64,000 nucleotides of DNA, from IMG/VR virus record IMGVR_UViG_3300009448_000012, positions 1 to 64,000 of that record; one strand, written 5' to 3'. The notes beneath the pieces are model-generated. The model was not told the DNA's origin, searched no databases, and was given only the letters and a program-made list of their open reading frames with translations. This DNA is from a virus. The position numbers and the translations under genes were made by a program. Shown here one piece after another: positions 24,570 through 33,197 of this stretch; within the stretch, counting starts at the first letter, position 1; each line of letters opens with the position of its first letter.

Positions 24570-27520
24570 TGTCCGGTGAACGCGCCCTGGTGTATGTCGA
24601 AGTCGATGTCGATTACTGCTCGCTAAGGTACGGCGAGGGCGCTTGTCCGGCAATCCTCGGCGTCGACAGCGCTGACAAATGCTTCAACTCGCTCAAGACC
24701 TGCGCGGTGCGGACCGCGTTCACGAACGACCCTGTGACCATCCGGTTCGCACAGGACAATGTATATTTGCCCAAGGATATCCCGGCGATCCCGTCGATCA
24801 CGGGCGTCCAATTCTCGCCGGCGACGATCTCGCTCGGGAAGGACCTCGGTCAGCGCGCGACCCTGACGGTCGGTTTCCGCGATCATAAGCACAGCGACAC
24901 CGGCGAGGGCTTCGACAAATACCACGCCGAGCGCTCTTATAACCCGTTCGATCAAGGATCGTTTTGGGGGAAATTCCGCGCGCGCCAGCCCTATCTCAAG
25001 GGGCGGTCGATCCGGCTGATCCGTGGCTATCTTGGTCAAACGCTCGCCGAGATGGACACGCGGCATTACATCATCGAATCGTTCAACGGTCCGACGCCAC
25101 AGGGCTCTTACACTCTGATCGCGAAAGACGTCCTGAAGCTGGCCGATGGCGACCGCGCGCAAGCGCCGATGGTGTCCAACGGGTTCCTGGTCTCGGCGAT
25201 CGACGAAGTCGCGACGACCTTGAACCTGTCACCCAACGGGATCGGCGATTTCGAATATCCGAATTTCGGCTGGATCGCGATCGGCGGCGAAGAAATCATG
25301 GAATTCACCCGAACGGGTGGCATCGATGACAACACGCTGCTGATGCTTCACGGCGACGGCGCCGACAACGGGACGACCTTCACCGATTCGAGCGCGTCGA
25401 ACCGGACCGCGACGCGCGTCGGCACGCCTGTGACCGACACCGGGCTGGTCGTGCATGGGACGGCGTCGCTCCAGTTTCCAGGGTCCGACGACTTCCTGAC
25501 CTTTCCCGACGATGACGCCTGGAGCTTTCCCGGCGACTTCACGATCGATTGTTGGGTCTATGTCACCGACCTGTCCATAAACCGGGTTATGGTCTCGCAC
25601 TCGGACAACACCGCCGACAATCATTGGCGTTTTCAGGTGGGCACGAGCGGCGCGCTCGGGTTCATCGTCTTCGTCGGCGGCGTGCTGTCCTTTTCGATCC
25701 AGTCGCCGGCGAGCAGTATCACGATCAACAGTTGGACCCATGTCGCGGTCGTGCGAGAGGGAACGACGTGGCGGATGTACGTCAACGGCTTCGAGGCGTC
25801 GGAAGAAGTGAACGCCACGGCAATCACCAATTATTCGGGCCTGCTCCGCGTCGGCGTGAGCGGCGACGGGACCAGCTTCGACTTTTTCAGCAATATCGAC
25901 GAGTTGCGAATTTCCAAGGTTGCGCGCAGCGAATCCGAACTGATCGCGGGCCTGCTCAACCAGTATAACGACGGCGACATTCTCCAGATCGTTCGCGGGC
26001 AACTCGGCACGACGGCCGCCGAGCATGACGTTCAAGACCGCGTGCAATTGGTCGTGCGATATGACGGCGCGGACCCGGCTGACATCCTATACGACCTGTT
26101 CACGAATTACGCGCAGATCCCGGCCGAATATATCAGTCTCGGCGACTGGCAAACCGAGACCGGCTCATTCCTTCAGCGCCTTTACGGCGCGACGATCGCC
26201 GACCCGACCGACGTCACCAAGCTGGTGAGCGAGTTGGTCGAGCAAGCCGCGCTGGCGATCTGGTGGGACGACGTGAACCAGCTCATCCGCCTTAAGGTGT
26301 TGCGCTCGATCCTGACCGACACCGCGCTGTTCGACGACGACAATATCATGGCCGGGTCGCTCACCGTCCAGGAACAGCCCAATTTACGCGCGTCGCAGAT
26401 CTGGACCTACTACGGTCAGCGGAACCCGCTTCGTCCGATCGACGAACCCGACAATTTCCGCTCGACGCTGGCCACGGTCAATTTGCAAGCCGAGAGCGAC
26501 GAAGGTCAGCCGGCGATCATGAAGATTTTCGCCCGCTGGATTCCCGCGTTCGGGCGGGACACCGCCGAGCGGCTGAACGACATCCAGTTGGGCCGGTACC
26601 AAACGCCGCCGCGCCGCGTCACATTCGACGTCTTCCGGGGCTCGGTCGACGATCCCGTGTTGGGTTCCGGGTATCAGGTGGGTGCATACTCGATCCAGGA
26701 CGAATTCGGCGCCCCTGTGACCATGCCGATCCAGCTCACGCGCCTTAATCCGATGTCTGATCGCTTCAGCGTCGAAGGCGAGGAAATGCTTTTCGAAGCG
26801 CTCGACCCGGCGGACCTGCTCGACCGGACGATCGTGATCGATAGCGACATCCTGGACGTCAATCTTCGCGACCTTCACGACTCGATCTATCCGGAGCCGG
26901 TCGCGTTCGAAAGCCCGTCGATCACCGTGACGTGCATCGTCGAAAGCGACGTCCTGGTCGGCGCGAGCGGCGCCGATATCCCCGCGTTCGACGTCGGTGA
27001 CTGGCCGGGCGGCGTCACGATCACGGTCATCAATAACGGGCGCATTCAGGGCGCCGGCGGCGACGGCGGTGACGGCGGCAACTTCTCCGGAAGCAATTTT
27101 AAGGACGGCGAGGCGGGCGGCACGGCCGTTTATACGCGGTACCCGATCATGTTCGAGGACGCGGCCGGACAGACCTATGGCGGCGGCGGCGGTGGCGGCG
27201 GTGGCTACTTCAGGGGCGGCGGTGGCGGTGGCGGTGCTGGTCAGGTGCCGGGTGAAGGCGGACCCTTCACAACCGACCAGAACAGCCCCAAGTCGGGCGC
27301 GCCCGGCACGCTGGACGCGGGCGGCATCGGCGGCGACGGCGGCGGTGAATGGGACGACGACGGCGGTAACGGCGGCACGCCGGGCGTCGCGGGCGGCGTC
27401 GGCGAACCGGGTCCGCCGACAGCCGGCGCCGGCGGCGCGGCCGGGCACGCGATTGACGGACTGTCGTTCATAACGCAGGTTGGGGCGGAAGGTGATCGCC
27501 TTGGAGGGGAAGTGAACTAA
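24569..27520 (+). CDS. Tail hub / tip protein with inserted LamG domain and glycine-rich end
   Basis: A 983-residue baseplate hub and likely receptor-binding protein. Residues 1-250 resemble the N-terminal hub domain (EVDVDYCSLRYGEGACP, with four cysteines in the first 50). A laminin-G/concanavalin-type domain occupies about 252-463 (LLMLHGDGADNGTTFTDSSA; WSFPGDFTIDCWVYVTD; NIDELRISKVARSESEL) and splits the strand pair IMEFTRTGG / GDILQIVRGQLGTTAAEHD. The rest of the hub follows to about 815. Residues 825-960 are glycine-rich, like polyglycine receptor-binding tips. Two exact 12-mer copies lie within it. Confidence 0.85.
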   Translation: MSGERALVYVEVDVDYCSLRYGEGACPAILGVDSADKCFNSLKTCAVRTAFTNDPVTIRFAQDNVYLPKDIPAIPSITGVQFSPATISLGKDLGQRATLTVGFRDHKHSDTGEGFDKYHAERSYNPFDQGSFWGKFRARQPYLKGRSIRLIRGYLGQTLAEMDTRHYIIESFNGPTPQGSYTLIAKDVLKLADGDRAQAPMVSNGFLVSAIDEVATTLNLSPNGIGDFEYPNFGWIAIGGEEIMEFTRTGGIDDNTLLMLHGDGADNGTTFTDSSASNRTATRVGTPVTDTGLVVHGTASLQFPGSDDFLTFPDDDAWSFPGDFTIDCWVYVTDLSINRVMVSHSDNTADNHWRFQVGTSGALGFIVFVGGVLSFSIQSPASSITINSWTHVAVVREGTTWRMYVNGFEASEEVNATAITNYSGLLRVGVSGDGTSFDFFSNIDELRISKVARSESELIAGLLNQYNDGDILQIVRGQLGTTAAEHDVQDRVQLVVRYDGADPADILYDLFTNYAQIPAEYISLGDWQTETGSFLQRLYGATIADPTDVTKLVSELVEQAALAIWWDDVNQLIRLKVLRSILTDTALFDDDNIMAGSLTVQEQPNLRASQIWTYYGQRNPLRPIDEPDNFRSTLATVNLQAESDEGQPAIMKIFARWIPAFGRDTAERLNDIQLGRYQTPPRRVTFDVFRGSVDDPVLGSGYQVGAYSIQDEFGAPVTMPIQLTRLNPMSDRFSVEGEEMLFEALDPADLLDRTIVIDSDILDVNLRDLHDSIYPEPVAFESPSITVTCIVESDVLVGASGADIPAFDVGDWPGGVTITVINNGRIQGAGGDGGDGGNFSGSNFKDGEAGGTAVYTRYPIMFEDAAGQTYGGGGGGGGGYFRGGGGGGGAGQVPGEGGPFTTDQNSPKSGAPGTLDAGGIGGDGGGEWDDDGGNGGTPGVAGGVGEPGPPTAGAGGAAGHAIDGLSFITQVGAEGDRLGGEVN
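24730..24741 (+). repeat. Polar 12-mer, copy 3
   Basis: Inside the tail hub gene, sense strand, coding D-P-V-T-I. Confidence 0.7.
26713..26724 (+). repeat. Polar 12-mer, copy 4
   Basis: Inside the tail hub gene, sense strand, coding A-P-V-T-M, 2 kb after copy 3. Confidence 0.7.
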
Positions 27521-28710
27521 TGGTTCTCGCACGTTGGCAAGCGACCGTCGTCGACGACGAAGGCAACATTCTGACCGCCGCGAACGTCGAGGTCCGGCGC
27601 GAGATCGCCGGCGCGCCGATCGCCGTGATCTATAGCGACCGCGACGGGCTCACCCCCAAGGCGAACCCCTTCGCGGTGGAGCCGGACGGCTTCGCGGCCT
27701 TCCACGCGCTCGGCGGCGCCTATCGGATCACCGCGACGTCGGGCACGTTCTCGCGAACGTGGCGCTATGTCCCGATCGGCCTCGGCGCCGAGACGGACGG
27801 GCGCGGCGTCGGCATCGAATTCTCATTCAACACCGACACGACCGACGCGGACCCCGGTTCCGGATTTCTGAAATTCAACAATGCCACGTTGGCGAGCGTG
27901 ACGAAGCTGTTCATCAGTGACGACGCTCTGAACGATTCGGACATTTCGCCATGGATCGACAGTTGGGACGATGGCGGGTCGAGCGCGGATCGCGGGACCG
28001 TCATGATCCAATCGATCGAGGGCGTCAATTTCCTACTGGCGCGCGTGACGGGCTCGGTCGTCAACGATTCCGGATATCGCGATGTGACGGTTTCGCCGAT
28101 CGCCAGCAACGGGACGTTCGCGGCCGATCAATCCGTGTACGTGACGTTCAGCGTCAACGGTGCGGACGGCGAGGACGGCGCGGACGGTGACGTCGCGGGA
28201 CCCGGCGCGACCGTGGTCGACGGTCAAGTCACCCTGTTCGCGAGCGGCACGGGCTCGACGATCAAGGGGCTGTTCAGCAGTGACAGCCCGCTCGAACCGA
28301 TCTTGGGCAACGAACTGTTGCGCGCGGCCGAAGCGACCGACGCCGAGGTCCAGGCGGCGACGCCCGGCCGCAAAGCGCTGATGGCCGATCATCTCGAAAC
28401 GGCCGCGCTCGCGGAAGCGCTGGTCGACGCGGCGACGGTGGCGGTGGACTGGAAAGGCGCGATCAACTTCACCCTGACCGTCACGGCGAGCCGGATCATC
28501 GGCAATCCGACCGGCGGTATTCCCGGCACTCACCGGACCATCATGGTCCAGGGCAATGACGCGACCGACCGCGCGATCACGTTCGGAAACCAATTCCTCG
28601 GCGAAGTCCCGGTCATCACTGATTGCGACAGTGCACGGTGGTATCTGATCAGCATCTATTGTCACACCGCGTCGCACTTCATCGCCAGCGCTAAGAGGGC
28701 ATTCGGGTGA
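27520..28710 (+). CDS. Tail fibre protein with short collagen-like segment
   Basis: A 396-residue fibre. The N-terminal domain (VLARWQATVVDDEGNILTAA; GGAYRITATSGTFSRTWRYV) is the common phage Ig-like adaptor that binds the hub. A short collagen-like run, GADGEDGADGDVAGPGA, lies at about 210-226. The segment LLRAAEATDAEVQAATPGRK is typical of fibre trimers. The C-terminal beta domain probably contacts the host. It overlaps the next gene by four bases. Confidence 0.82.
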   Translation: MVLARWQATVVDDEGNILTAANVEVRREIAGAPIAVIYSDRDGLTPKANPFAVEPDGFAAFHALGGAYRITATSGTFSRTWRYVPIGLGAETDGRGVGIEFSFNTDTTDADPGSGFLKFNNATLASVTKLFISDDALNDSDISPWIDSWDDGGSSADRGTVMIQSIEGVNFLLARVTGSVVNDSGYRDVTVSPIASNGTFAADQSVYVTFSVNGADGEDGADGDVAGPGATVVDGQVTLFASGTGSTIKGLFSSDSPLEPILGNELLRAAEATDAEVQAATPGRKALMADHLETAALAEALVDAATVAVDWKGAINFTLTVTASRIIGNPTGGIPGTHRTIMVQGNDATDRAITFGNQFLGEVPVITDCDSARWYLISIYCHTASHFIASAKRAFG

Positions 28711-29342
28711 ACATGCTTCCCGGCTGGAATCCCGGTTTCATCGTTCCTCGACTGCTCCGCAGTCTCGCGCAACAGGCGACCACGTCCGCCGGCGCGACGT
28801 CGCTGACGTGTCCCACGGTGGCCAAAGGCGATCTGATCGTCGTGCTTTCCTACGCCACGGGATCGGCGGCGTTCGTCACACCGACCGGGTTCACGCCTTT
28901 GGTGCAAAGCGTTCTTGGAGCGGTGAGACAAGCGCTTAGTGCCAAGGTCGCGGACGGTACCGAGAGCGGGACCACAATCAACGGCATGACCGGAAGCGGT
29001 TTCGGTATGGTGTTGGTCACGCTTCGACCAGACACGCCGCTCGTGTCGTTTGTCTTGGCAAGTCCTCAAGGTGAATTGACGGACGGTAATCCGGTTGCGC
29101 AAAACGTGACGTCCGGTGCGGGACCTGCCCCGCTCATTGTTATCGGTGCTTACGGTTCGTTGGGCGTCGTCAATCCACGCACTTTCTCACCAGCGAAAGA
29201 CGGTGAAGTCCTGTTGGGTACCGGGACCATGTACATCGCTTGGAAGAATTATTTTAATTCACAAGTCGACGTGAGCATCGACATGGACGACGAAGGCAAC
29301 GGGAACGCGTTGCAATCGTGCTATCTCCGTTTGCAGGTGTGA
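28707..29342 (+). CDS. Probable tail fibre tip or accessory fibre protein
   Basis: A 211-residue, strand-rich, S/T/G/V-rich protein after the main fibre. TSAGATSLTCPTVAKGDLIV, VTPTGFTPLVQSV and the late CYLRLQV ending suggest a beta-sandwich, as seen in small fibre or collar proteins. GC content is lower than in the neighbouring genes in the second half. Function is inferred from context only. Confidence 0.6.
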   Translation: MNMLPGWNPGFIVPRLLRSLAQQATTSAGATSLTCPTVAKGDLIVVLSYATGSAAFVTPTGFTPLVQSVLGAVRQALSAKVADGTESGTTINGMTGSGFGMVLVTLRPDTPLVSFVLASPQGELTDGNPVAQNVTSGAGPAPLIVIGAYGSLGVVNPRTFSPAKDGEVLLGTGTMYIAWKNYFNSQVDVSIDMDDEGNGNALQSCYLRLQV

Positions 29343-29417
29343 CGCTGTAACTTTTTGACTTTGGTCGCGTTTACGTATTGGGCAAGACCGATTACCGTCC
29401 GGGGAAATGGTAAGATA

Positions 29418-29822
29418 ATGACCGAAGCGACCAGCAATTTCGAACACCGGCTGGATAGCCTGGAACAACAAGGCGTGGATAATCGGAACCGGCTGGTTCA
29501 TGTCGAACGGCAGGTCGCGGACGTCGCGCGCAATGTCGATTCACTAGGGACCAAACTCGACACGGTTGTCAGCGCCGTGACGACCGTCACCGCTCAGCCA
29601 AAATTCGACATTTACAAGGTCGTTCCGCTGATCGTTTCGATCGTCATCCTGGTCGGCGCCGCCTCGACGGCCGTGACGTATATCGCGTCGAACATCAACG
29701 CGCCGGCGATCGCCGAGGCCAAGGCGGAAATCAAGTTTCTGGGTCAGCGGCTCGACAACGGTTGGTTCAAGGCGTCCAATATGAGCATTCGAGCACCAGG
29801 GGGATCGGTATCGCCGCAATGA
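29418..29822 (+). CDS. Coiled-coil plus single-span membrane protein, lysis cassette
   Basis: A 134-residue protein with an N-terminal coiled coil (FEHRLDSLEQQGVDNRNRLV) and one span, VVPLIVSIVILVGAASTAVT. This is the architecture of XhlA-like or holin-associated proteins placed before lysozymes. ATG 29418 is chosen because the longer in-frame sequence from 29355 has no coil features. It overlaps the next gene. Confidence 0.68.
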   Translation: MTEATSNFEHRLDSLEQQGVDNRNRLVHVERQVADVARNVDSLGTKLDTVVSAVTTVTAQPKFDIYKVVPLIVSIVILVGAASTAVTYIASNINAPAIAEAKAEIKFLGQRLDNGWFKASNMSIRAPGGSVSPQ

Positions 29823-30007
29823 TCACAACACGACGCGCCGCGCTGATCGAGCGCAAGGACGCACTCGCCGCCAGCCTGCGCGCTGATGTCGAGGCCATGC
29901 CGAACGAGGTCGACCGCAAGGGGTTCTCGCAAGCCGTCGAGCTTGGGAACCTGCTCGCCGACATCTTGATCGACATCGCGCATCCCGTGACGGACGCCCC
30001 AAGCTAG
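29819..30007 (+). CDS. Small helical protein, lysis cassette
   Basis: A 62-residue protein, mostly helix (RRAALIERKDALAASLRADV; FSQAVELGNLLADILIDI), with no strong membrane segment. Its ATG overlaps the upstream stop by four bases and the lysozyme gene begins six bases downstream. Function unknown. Confidence 0.6.
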   Translation: MITTRRAALIERKDALAASLRADVEAMPNEVDRKGFSQAVELGNLLADILIDIAHPVTDAPS

Positions 30008-30009
30008 GA

Positions 30010-30021
30010 CCCTGTGACCAT
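30010..30021 (+). repeat. Polar 12-mer, copy 5
   Basis: Contains the lysozyme GTG start at 30014 and precedes ATG 30020. Confidence 0.7.
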
Positions 30022-30766
30022 GACGAACAGGCGATTGTCTAAGGCCGGTGCTGGCGCCGGTGCAGCGCATGAGGCTTGCTATTTGTTCGCCTATCCCGAT
30101 CCGGGAACCGGCGGCGATCCCTGGACGATCGGCGTCGGGCACACCGGCCGCGCCGGCTTGCCGAACGTGCGGCGCGGCGACCGGATCAGCTTCACCAGGG
30201 CGTTCGAGATTTACGCGGTCGACATGGGCAAGGTCGAGACCGACGTGAACCGGGCGATCACGGTGGACCTGGAGCAACATGAATTCGACGCGGCGTGCAT
30301 TTTCCATCTCAACACCGGCGCGATCCGCGCGGGCTCGGTCGACGACAAGCTGAACCGGGGCGACCGCGCGGGCGCGTTCAAGACGTGGGGCGCCTACATC
30401 AACGCCGGCGGCAAGCCGATGAAGGGGCTCATCACGCGCCGCGCCGAGGAAATCGAGATCTTCAAGACCGGGCGTTATCCGACGCGCCGGATCTTGGTCA
30501 AGGACACGCAAACGGGATCAGGGCGTTACGTCGCGCCGTCCTCGATTCCGTGGCGTGGGGACGTGCCGGCCGGCGGAATTGACCCGACGCCGGTCGCACG
30601 TCCCGCGATCGTCGCCGAAATACCGGCGCCCAAAATCGTGACCTCGCCGGTGAAGGTCGCCACGCCCGCGCGGCCGATCGGCAAGCCGGCGTCGGCGCCG
30701 TGGTATTCTCGATTTTGGGAATGGATCAGCACGGGCAATGACGGCGCAATCGCCGGCTTAGGATAG
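30014..30766 (+). CDS. Endolysin, GH24 lysozyme
   Basis: Hydrolyses peptidoglycan for host lysis. HEACYLFAYPDPGTGGDPWT followed by IGVGHTG gives the E-D-T triad of T4-type lysozymes: Glu about 20, Asp about 29, Thr about 38 in the longer numbering. ITRRAEEIEIFKTG is the usual end of the domain, near residue 155. A proline-alanine-rich linker and a C-terminal aromatic stretch (APWYSRFWEWISTG) follow; this tail could anchor at the membrane. No signal peptide is visible. The GTG or ATG start lies inside an exact copy of the polar 12-mer (30010-30021). Confidence 0.88.
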   Translation: MTMTNRRLSKAGAGAGAAHEACYLFAYPDPGTGGDPWTIGVGHTGRAGLPNVRRGDRISFTRAFEIYAVDMGKVETDVNRAITVDLEQHEFDAACIFHLNTGAIRAGSVDDKLNRGDRAGAFKTWGAYINAGGKPMKGLITRRAEEIEIFKTGRYPTRRILVKDTQTGSGRYVAPSSIPWRGDVPAGGIDPTPVARPAIVAEIPAPKIVTSPVKVATPARPIGKPASAPWYSRFWEWISTGNDGAIAGLG

Positions 30767-30779
30767 AAGGAACCATCGC

Positions 30780-31427
30780 ATGTACAATCGCTCCAAACTG
30801 GTCGCCCTGGTGGCGATCGCCGTCATGATCACAGCGGCGCCATCGCTGGCGCAAACCGTCGACTTGCGGACGCCGGCCGGCGAGGTCGTCACTTACCTGT
30901 TCGGCATGCTCGCGACGGCGCTGACCGCGCTCGCTAGCGTCGCGATCCGGCTGGTCATGGTCAAGGTCGGGATGCAGAACAGCGCGCTCGAACAGAACCT
31001 AAATGACCGGCTGAATGACATCATCTTCAAGGGGATGGACTTCGCGCAGGCGACTGCCGAAAACGAGATCCTGAAAAAGGGTTCGGGCCTGGAGGCGGTC
31101 AAGTTCGACAATTACTTCATTTCGCTGGCGGCGAGCTATGTCGCCGAGCGCGCGCCCGACATCCTGAAGAAGTTCACGGTCACGCAGGAAAAGCTTGTCG
31201 AAATGATCTGGGCTCGCATCCCCGCTTACGCGCAGACCGTGCCGGTCATGGGCGGCGCCTCGACGCCGGCGACCGGCAAGGCTGTCGCGGCCGTGACGGG
31301 CGGTCCCTCGATCCCTGCGCGCGCGCAGCCGGCGCCGGTGATCGAGCAGCCGAAGACCGAAACGCCATTGCCAGCCGACAAGGTGTCCGCTAGCATGTTC
31401 GACGAGGCGCCCCAAACAGGCGCTTAA
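30780..31427 (+). CDS. Signal-peptide membrane protein, possible holin
   Basis: A 215-residue protein. Residues 1-25 look like a cleavable signal peptide (LVALVAIAVMITAAPSLAQT), followed by one span, VVTYLFGMLATALTALASVA. The soluble part holds an amphipathic domain (NDIIFKGMDFAQA; ERAPDILKKFTVTQEKLVEM) as in LLH-type phage holins. The C-terminal 60 residues are proline- and alanine-rich. Position after the lysozyme supports a lysis role. Confidence 0.65.
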   Translation: MYNRSKLVALVAIAVMITAAPSLAQTVDLRTPAGEVVTYLFGMLATALTALASVAIRLVMVKVGMQNSALEQNLNDRLNDIIFKGMDFAQATAENEILKKGSGLEAVKFDNYFISLAASYVAERAPDILKKFTVTQEKLVEMIWARIPAYAQTVPVMGGASTPATGKAVAAVTGGPSIPARAQPAPVIEQPKTETPLPADKVSASMFDEAPQTGA

Positions 31428-31592
31428 ACGACCCGTGGGCGCGGGTACGGCGATGGCGCTGGTCGGTCGGTCCCTGGCGGGTTCCCGGTTCGACCAGCGC
31501 TTCACCCCGCTCCACCAAGCCCGATAACCTGCCCTGTCGTCTCCAGCATGCCGCAAGCTCGCACGGTCCGCCCGCGCGGGCTTGCGGTCCGT
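31428..31592. terminator. Convergent intergenic region between the two arms
   Basis: The plus-strand late genes end at 31427 and the minus-strand genes end at 31593, so transcription converges here. Candidate hairpins are the self-complementary GCCCGCGCGGGC around 31570-31582, flanked by CGGTCC on the left and CGGTCCG on the right, and GCGCC/GGCGC around 31408-31423. No clear U-run follows, so termination may be bidirectional but imperfect. I see no gene here. Confidence 0.4.
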
Positions 31593-31883
31593 TTAGGCGT
31601 CCCGCTGAAGCGGACCGCTGGCAAGCTCCATCTCGATGCCGTCCAGGCGCCCGACGACGCGCCAGCACGGCACGTAGTTGATCAGGCCCTTCTGTAGCTC
31701 GAACACGACGTGGCGGATCGGCGTGAGGCGTGGGGGCAGCACCAGGGCGGCTTCGACGGCCGTGACGAGCCGATGCGGTTCGTCGACCATGACGCGGACG
31801 ACCGGGGTCACATTCGGGTTCCACCCTTCGAGCGACTTGGACGCCCATGCGGCGCGGATCTCGGCGACGGCTTGCGTGGTCAT
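31593..31883 (-). CDS. Hypothetical protein
   Basis: A 96-residue protein, the most downstream gene of the minus-strand transcript. It has a helical N-terminus (TQAVAEIRAAWASKSLEGWN) and strand-helix alternation (RVMVDEPHRLVTAVEAALVL). ATG 31883 overlaps the stop of the upstream 55-residue zinc protein. Family not recognised. Confidence 0.65.
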   Translation of the reverse strand: MTTQAVAEIRAAWASKSLEGWNPNVTPVVRVMVDEPHRLVTAVEAALVLPPRLTPIRHVVFELQKGLINYVPCWRVVGRLDGIEMELASGPLQRDA

Positions 31884-32047
31884 TTCTGTTTGCCCGTCCC
31901 GTCGCATACCGGACAATCGACCGTCTCGACCGGTGTCTGGACGTGCTCGCGATCTTCGGCCGGGAAGATCTTCCCGAACGGCGCCGGCTGAACATCGACC
32001 TTCCCGTCGCCGCCGCATGGCTCGCACGGGTCCCCTTTAGCTGTCAT
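31880..32047 (-). CDS. Small DnaJ-type zinc-finger protein
   Basis: A 55-residue protein. CEPCGGDGKV and CPVCDGTGK are two CxxCxGxG units, the zinc-binding repeat of DnaJ central domains. The two units are separated by about 33 residues, so one zinc ion could bind both. Four-base overlaps on both sides confirm translation in this frame. A similar protein lies at 53996-54190. Confidence 0.68.
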   Translation of the reverse strand: MTAKGDPCEPCGGDGKVDVQPAPFGKIFPAEDREHVQTPVETVDCPVCDGTGKQK

Positions 32048-32325
32048 TGGCTGTCGTCCTTTTCTGGTTTGCCGAACAGTGCGATGAACGCGCGGCGCCG
32101 GCGGTGTCGGCGCTGGATAGCCTCGACCCGGCGCATGTGAGCGACGCGGCGATCGAGATCCGGCGTCTTGCTGGAGCTATTCAGGTTGCTCCACATGAAG
32201 ACGATCAGGATCGCGATATGATAGTACGCGAGCAGCCACAGCGCGGCCGTTTGGATACCGGGCGACCCGTATGCGAGCATCACCGCAAAGGTCCCGATCA
32301 GGGTCCCGTAGCTGATCAGCATCAT
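32044..32325 (-). CDS. Small membrane protein with two spans
   Basis: A 93-residue protein with two hydrophobic segments (MMLISYGTLIGTFAVMLAYG and ALWLLAYYHIAILIVFMW) and a basic C-terminal tail (RRVEAIQRRHRRRRAFIAL). The tail should be cytoplasmic. ATG 32325 overlaps the next upstream gene's stop. Function unknown. Confidence 0.65.
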   Translation of the reverse strand: MMLISYGTLIGTFAVMLAYGSPGIQTAALWLLAYYHIAILIVFMWSNLNSSSKTPDLDRRVAHMRRVEAIQRRHRRRRAFIALFGKPEKDDSQ

Positions 32326-32732
32326 TCCGGAATATCCGCGTCCAGCGCTTCGTCGATGTCCGCGATCAGCCGCGCGCGGACGCCGTCGCTCATCGGGTGC
32401 TCGACGTCGACGATCTCGCGGACGCTGGTCAGGGCGTCGCGAAGGTGCTGGACCATCATGCGATCGGTATTCGGCCCTGTGACCATCGGCGCGAGCGACA
32501 GCATCACTAGCCCGTCGCTCAGCGCGCCGAAGTCCGCGATATGGATGACCCGGACGCCGATCGGTTTGGTCGCGTCCTCGGCTAGGTCCTGGTTGCCGCG
32601 CCCCATTTCGAGCAGGTCGCCAGCCTTGACGTTGGCGCGGGTTTTGTCGACCAGGATTGCGCGCATCTCGCCGGCGCGGACGGCGTCCCAATAGTCGGCG
32701 CGGACAACTAGCTTGTGCGTCTTGGCGGTCAT
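32322..32732 (-). CDS. ASCH/DUF3850-like protein
   Basis: A 136-residue protein. The first half, HKLVVRADYWDAVRAGEMRA ... KAGDLLEM ... VRVIHIADF, follows the strand-helix-strand plan of DUF3850/ASCH domains, which are predicted RNA-binding beta-barrels. The C-terminal half is a separate helical part (RDALTSVREIVDVEHPMSDG). An exact copy of the polar 12-mer (32475-32486) lies inside the gene, antisense to it. The assignment is by pattern and moderate. Confidence 0.5.
   Translation of the reverse strand: MTAKTHKLVVRADYWDAVRAGEMRAILVDKTRANVKAGDLLEMGRGNQDLAEDATKPIGVRVIHIADFGALSDGLVMLSLAPMVTGPNTDRMMVQHLRDALTSVREIVDVEHPMSDGVRARLIADIDEALDADIPE
32475..32486 (+). repeat. Polar 12-mer, copy 6
   Basis: Antisense to the ASCH-like gene; on the coding strand it reads M-V-T-G. 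Confidence 0.7.
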
Positions 32733-32920
32733 TTGGTTCGGTCCAAGGTTGCGTCGATATAGTCGACCAGGGTTTCGTTGGGGCTGTCGGCTTCGTTGAC
32801 CCAAACGGTGCAACAGATCGACAGGGCGTTGATATCGGCGAAGATCGACCGGCGGATCACGGCCAGCGCTTCGCGGGCCTCGACAAGCCGAGGGTCTTCA
32901 GGCGGCGTGCTGGTGGTCAT
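32729..32920 (-). CDS. Small helical hypothetical protein
   Basis: A 63-residue protein (PRLVEAREALAVIRRSIFAD; NETLVDYIDATLDRTK). Its ATG lies 25 bases after a perfect GC hairpin (32945-32969). It overlaps the following gene by four bases. Function unknown. Confidence 0.58.
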   Translation of the reverse strand: MTTSTPPEDPRLVEAREALAVIRRSIFADINALSICCTVWVNEADSPNETLVDYIDATLDRTK

Positions 32921-32944
32921 GTGGCGGGCTCCGATCGTCCGCTA

Positions 32945-32969
32945 AGGCGCCGACACGCGGCCGGCGCCT
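32945..32969 (-). promoter_or_regulatory. Leader hairpin
   Basis: AGGCGCCG (32945-32952) pairs perfectly with CGGCGCCT (32962-32969). It sits between the stop of 32980 and the start at 32920. No U-run follows. Confidence 0.5.
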
Positions 32970-32979
32970 GGACTGACGG

Positions 32980-33132
32980 TCAGTTGTGCGACGGCTTGCC
33001 GGGGTCGCTGGTCGGCGGCGGCTCCGGTGAGTCGGGGCTGTCCCAAAAGTCCGGATTGCGGGGATCGAAATTCGGGAGGTTGGTCGGATACTGAATATCC
33101 GGGTCCGGCTTGGGCGGCGGGTTATCGGCCAT
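32980..33132 (-). CDS. Proline/aspartate-rich small protein
   Basis: A 50-residue low-complexity protein (ADNPPPKPDPDIQYPTNLPN; SPDSPEPPPTSDPGKP), probably unstructured. A good ribosome site, AAAGGAAAACC, precedes ATG 33132, and a perfect hairpin (33163-33183) lies 30 bases upstream, as with neighbouring genes. Confidence 0.55.
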   Translation of the reverse strand: MADNPPPKPDPDIQYPTNLPNFDPRNPDFWDSPDSPEPPPTSDPGKPSHN

Positions 33133-33162
33133 GGTTTTCCTTTCGGGCTGGTCGTCCACTAA

Positions 33163-33183
33163 GCCGCCGGGCTCGCCGGCGGC
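33163..33183 (-). promoter_or_regulatory. Leader hairpin
   Basis: GCCGCCGG (33163-33170) pairs with CCGGCGGC (33176-33183) around a five-base loop, upstream of the start at 33132. Confidence 0.5.
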
Positions 33184-33197
33184 CGGGAAGGCGACCG

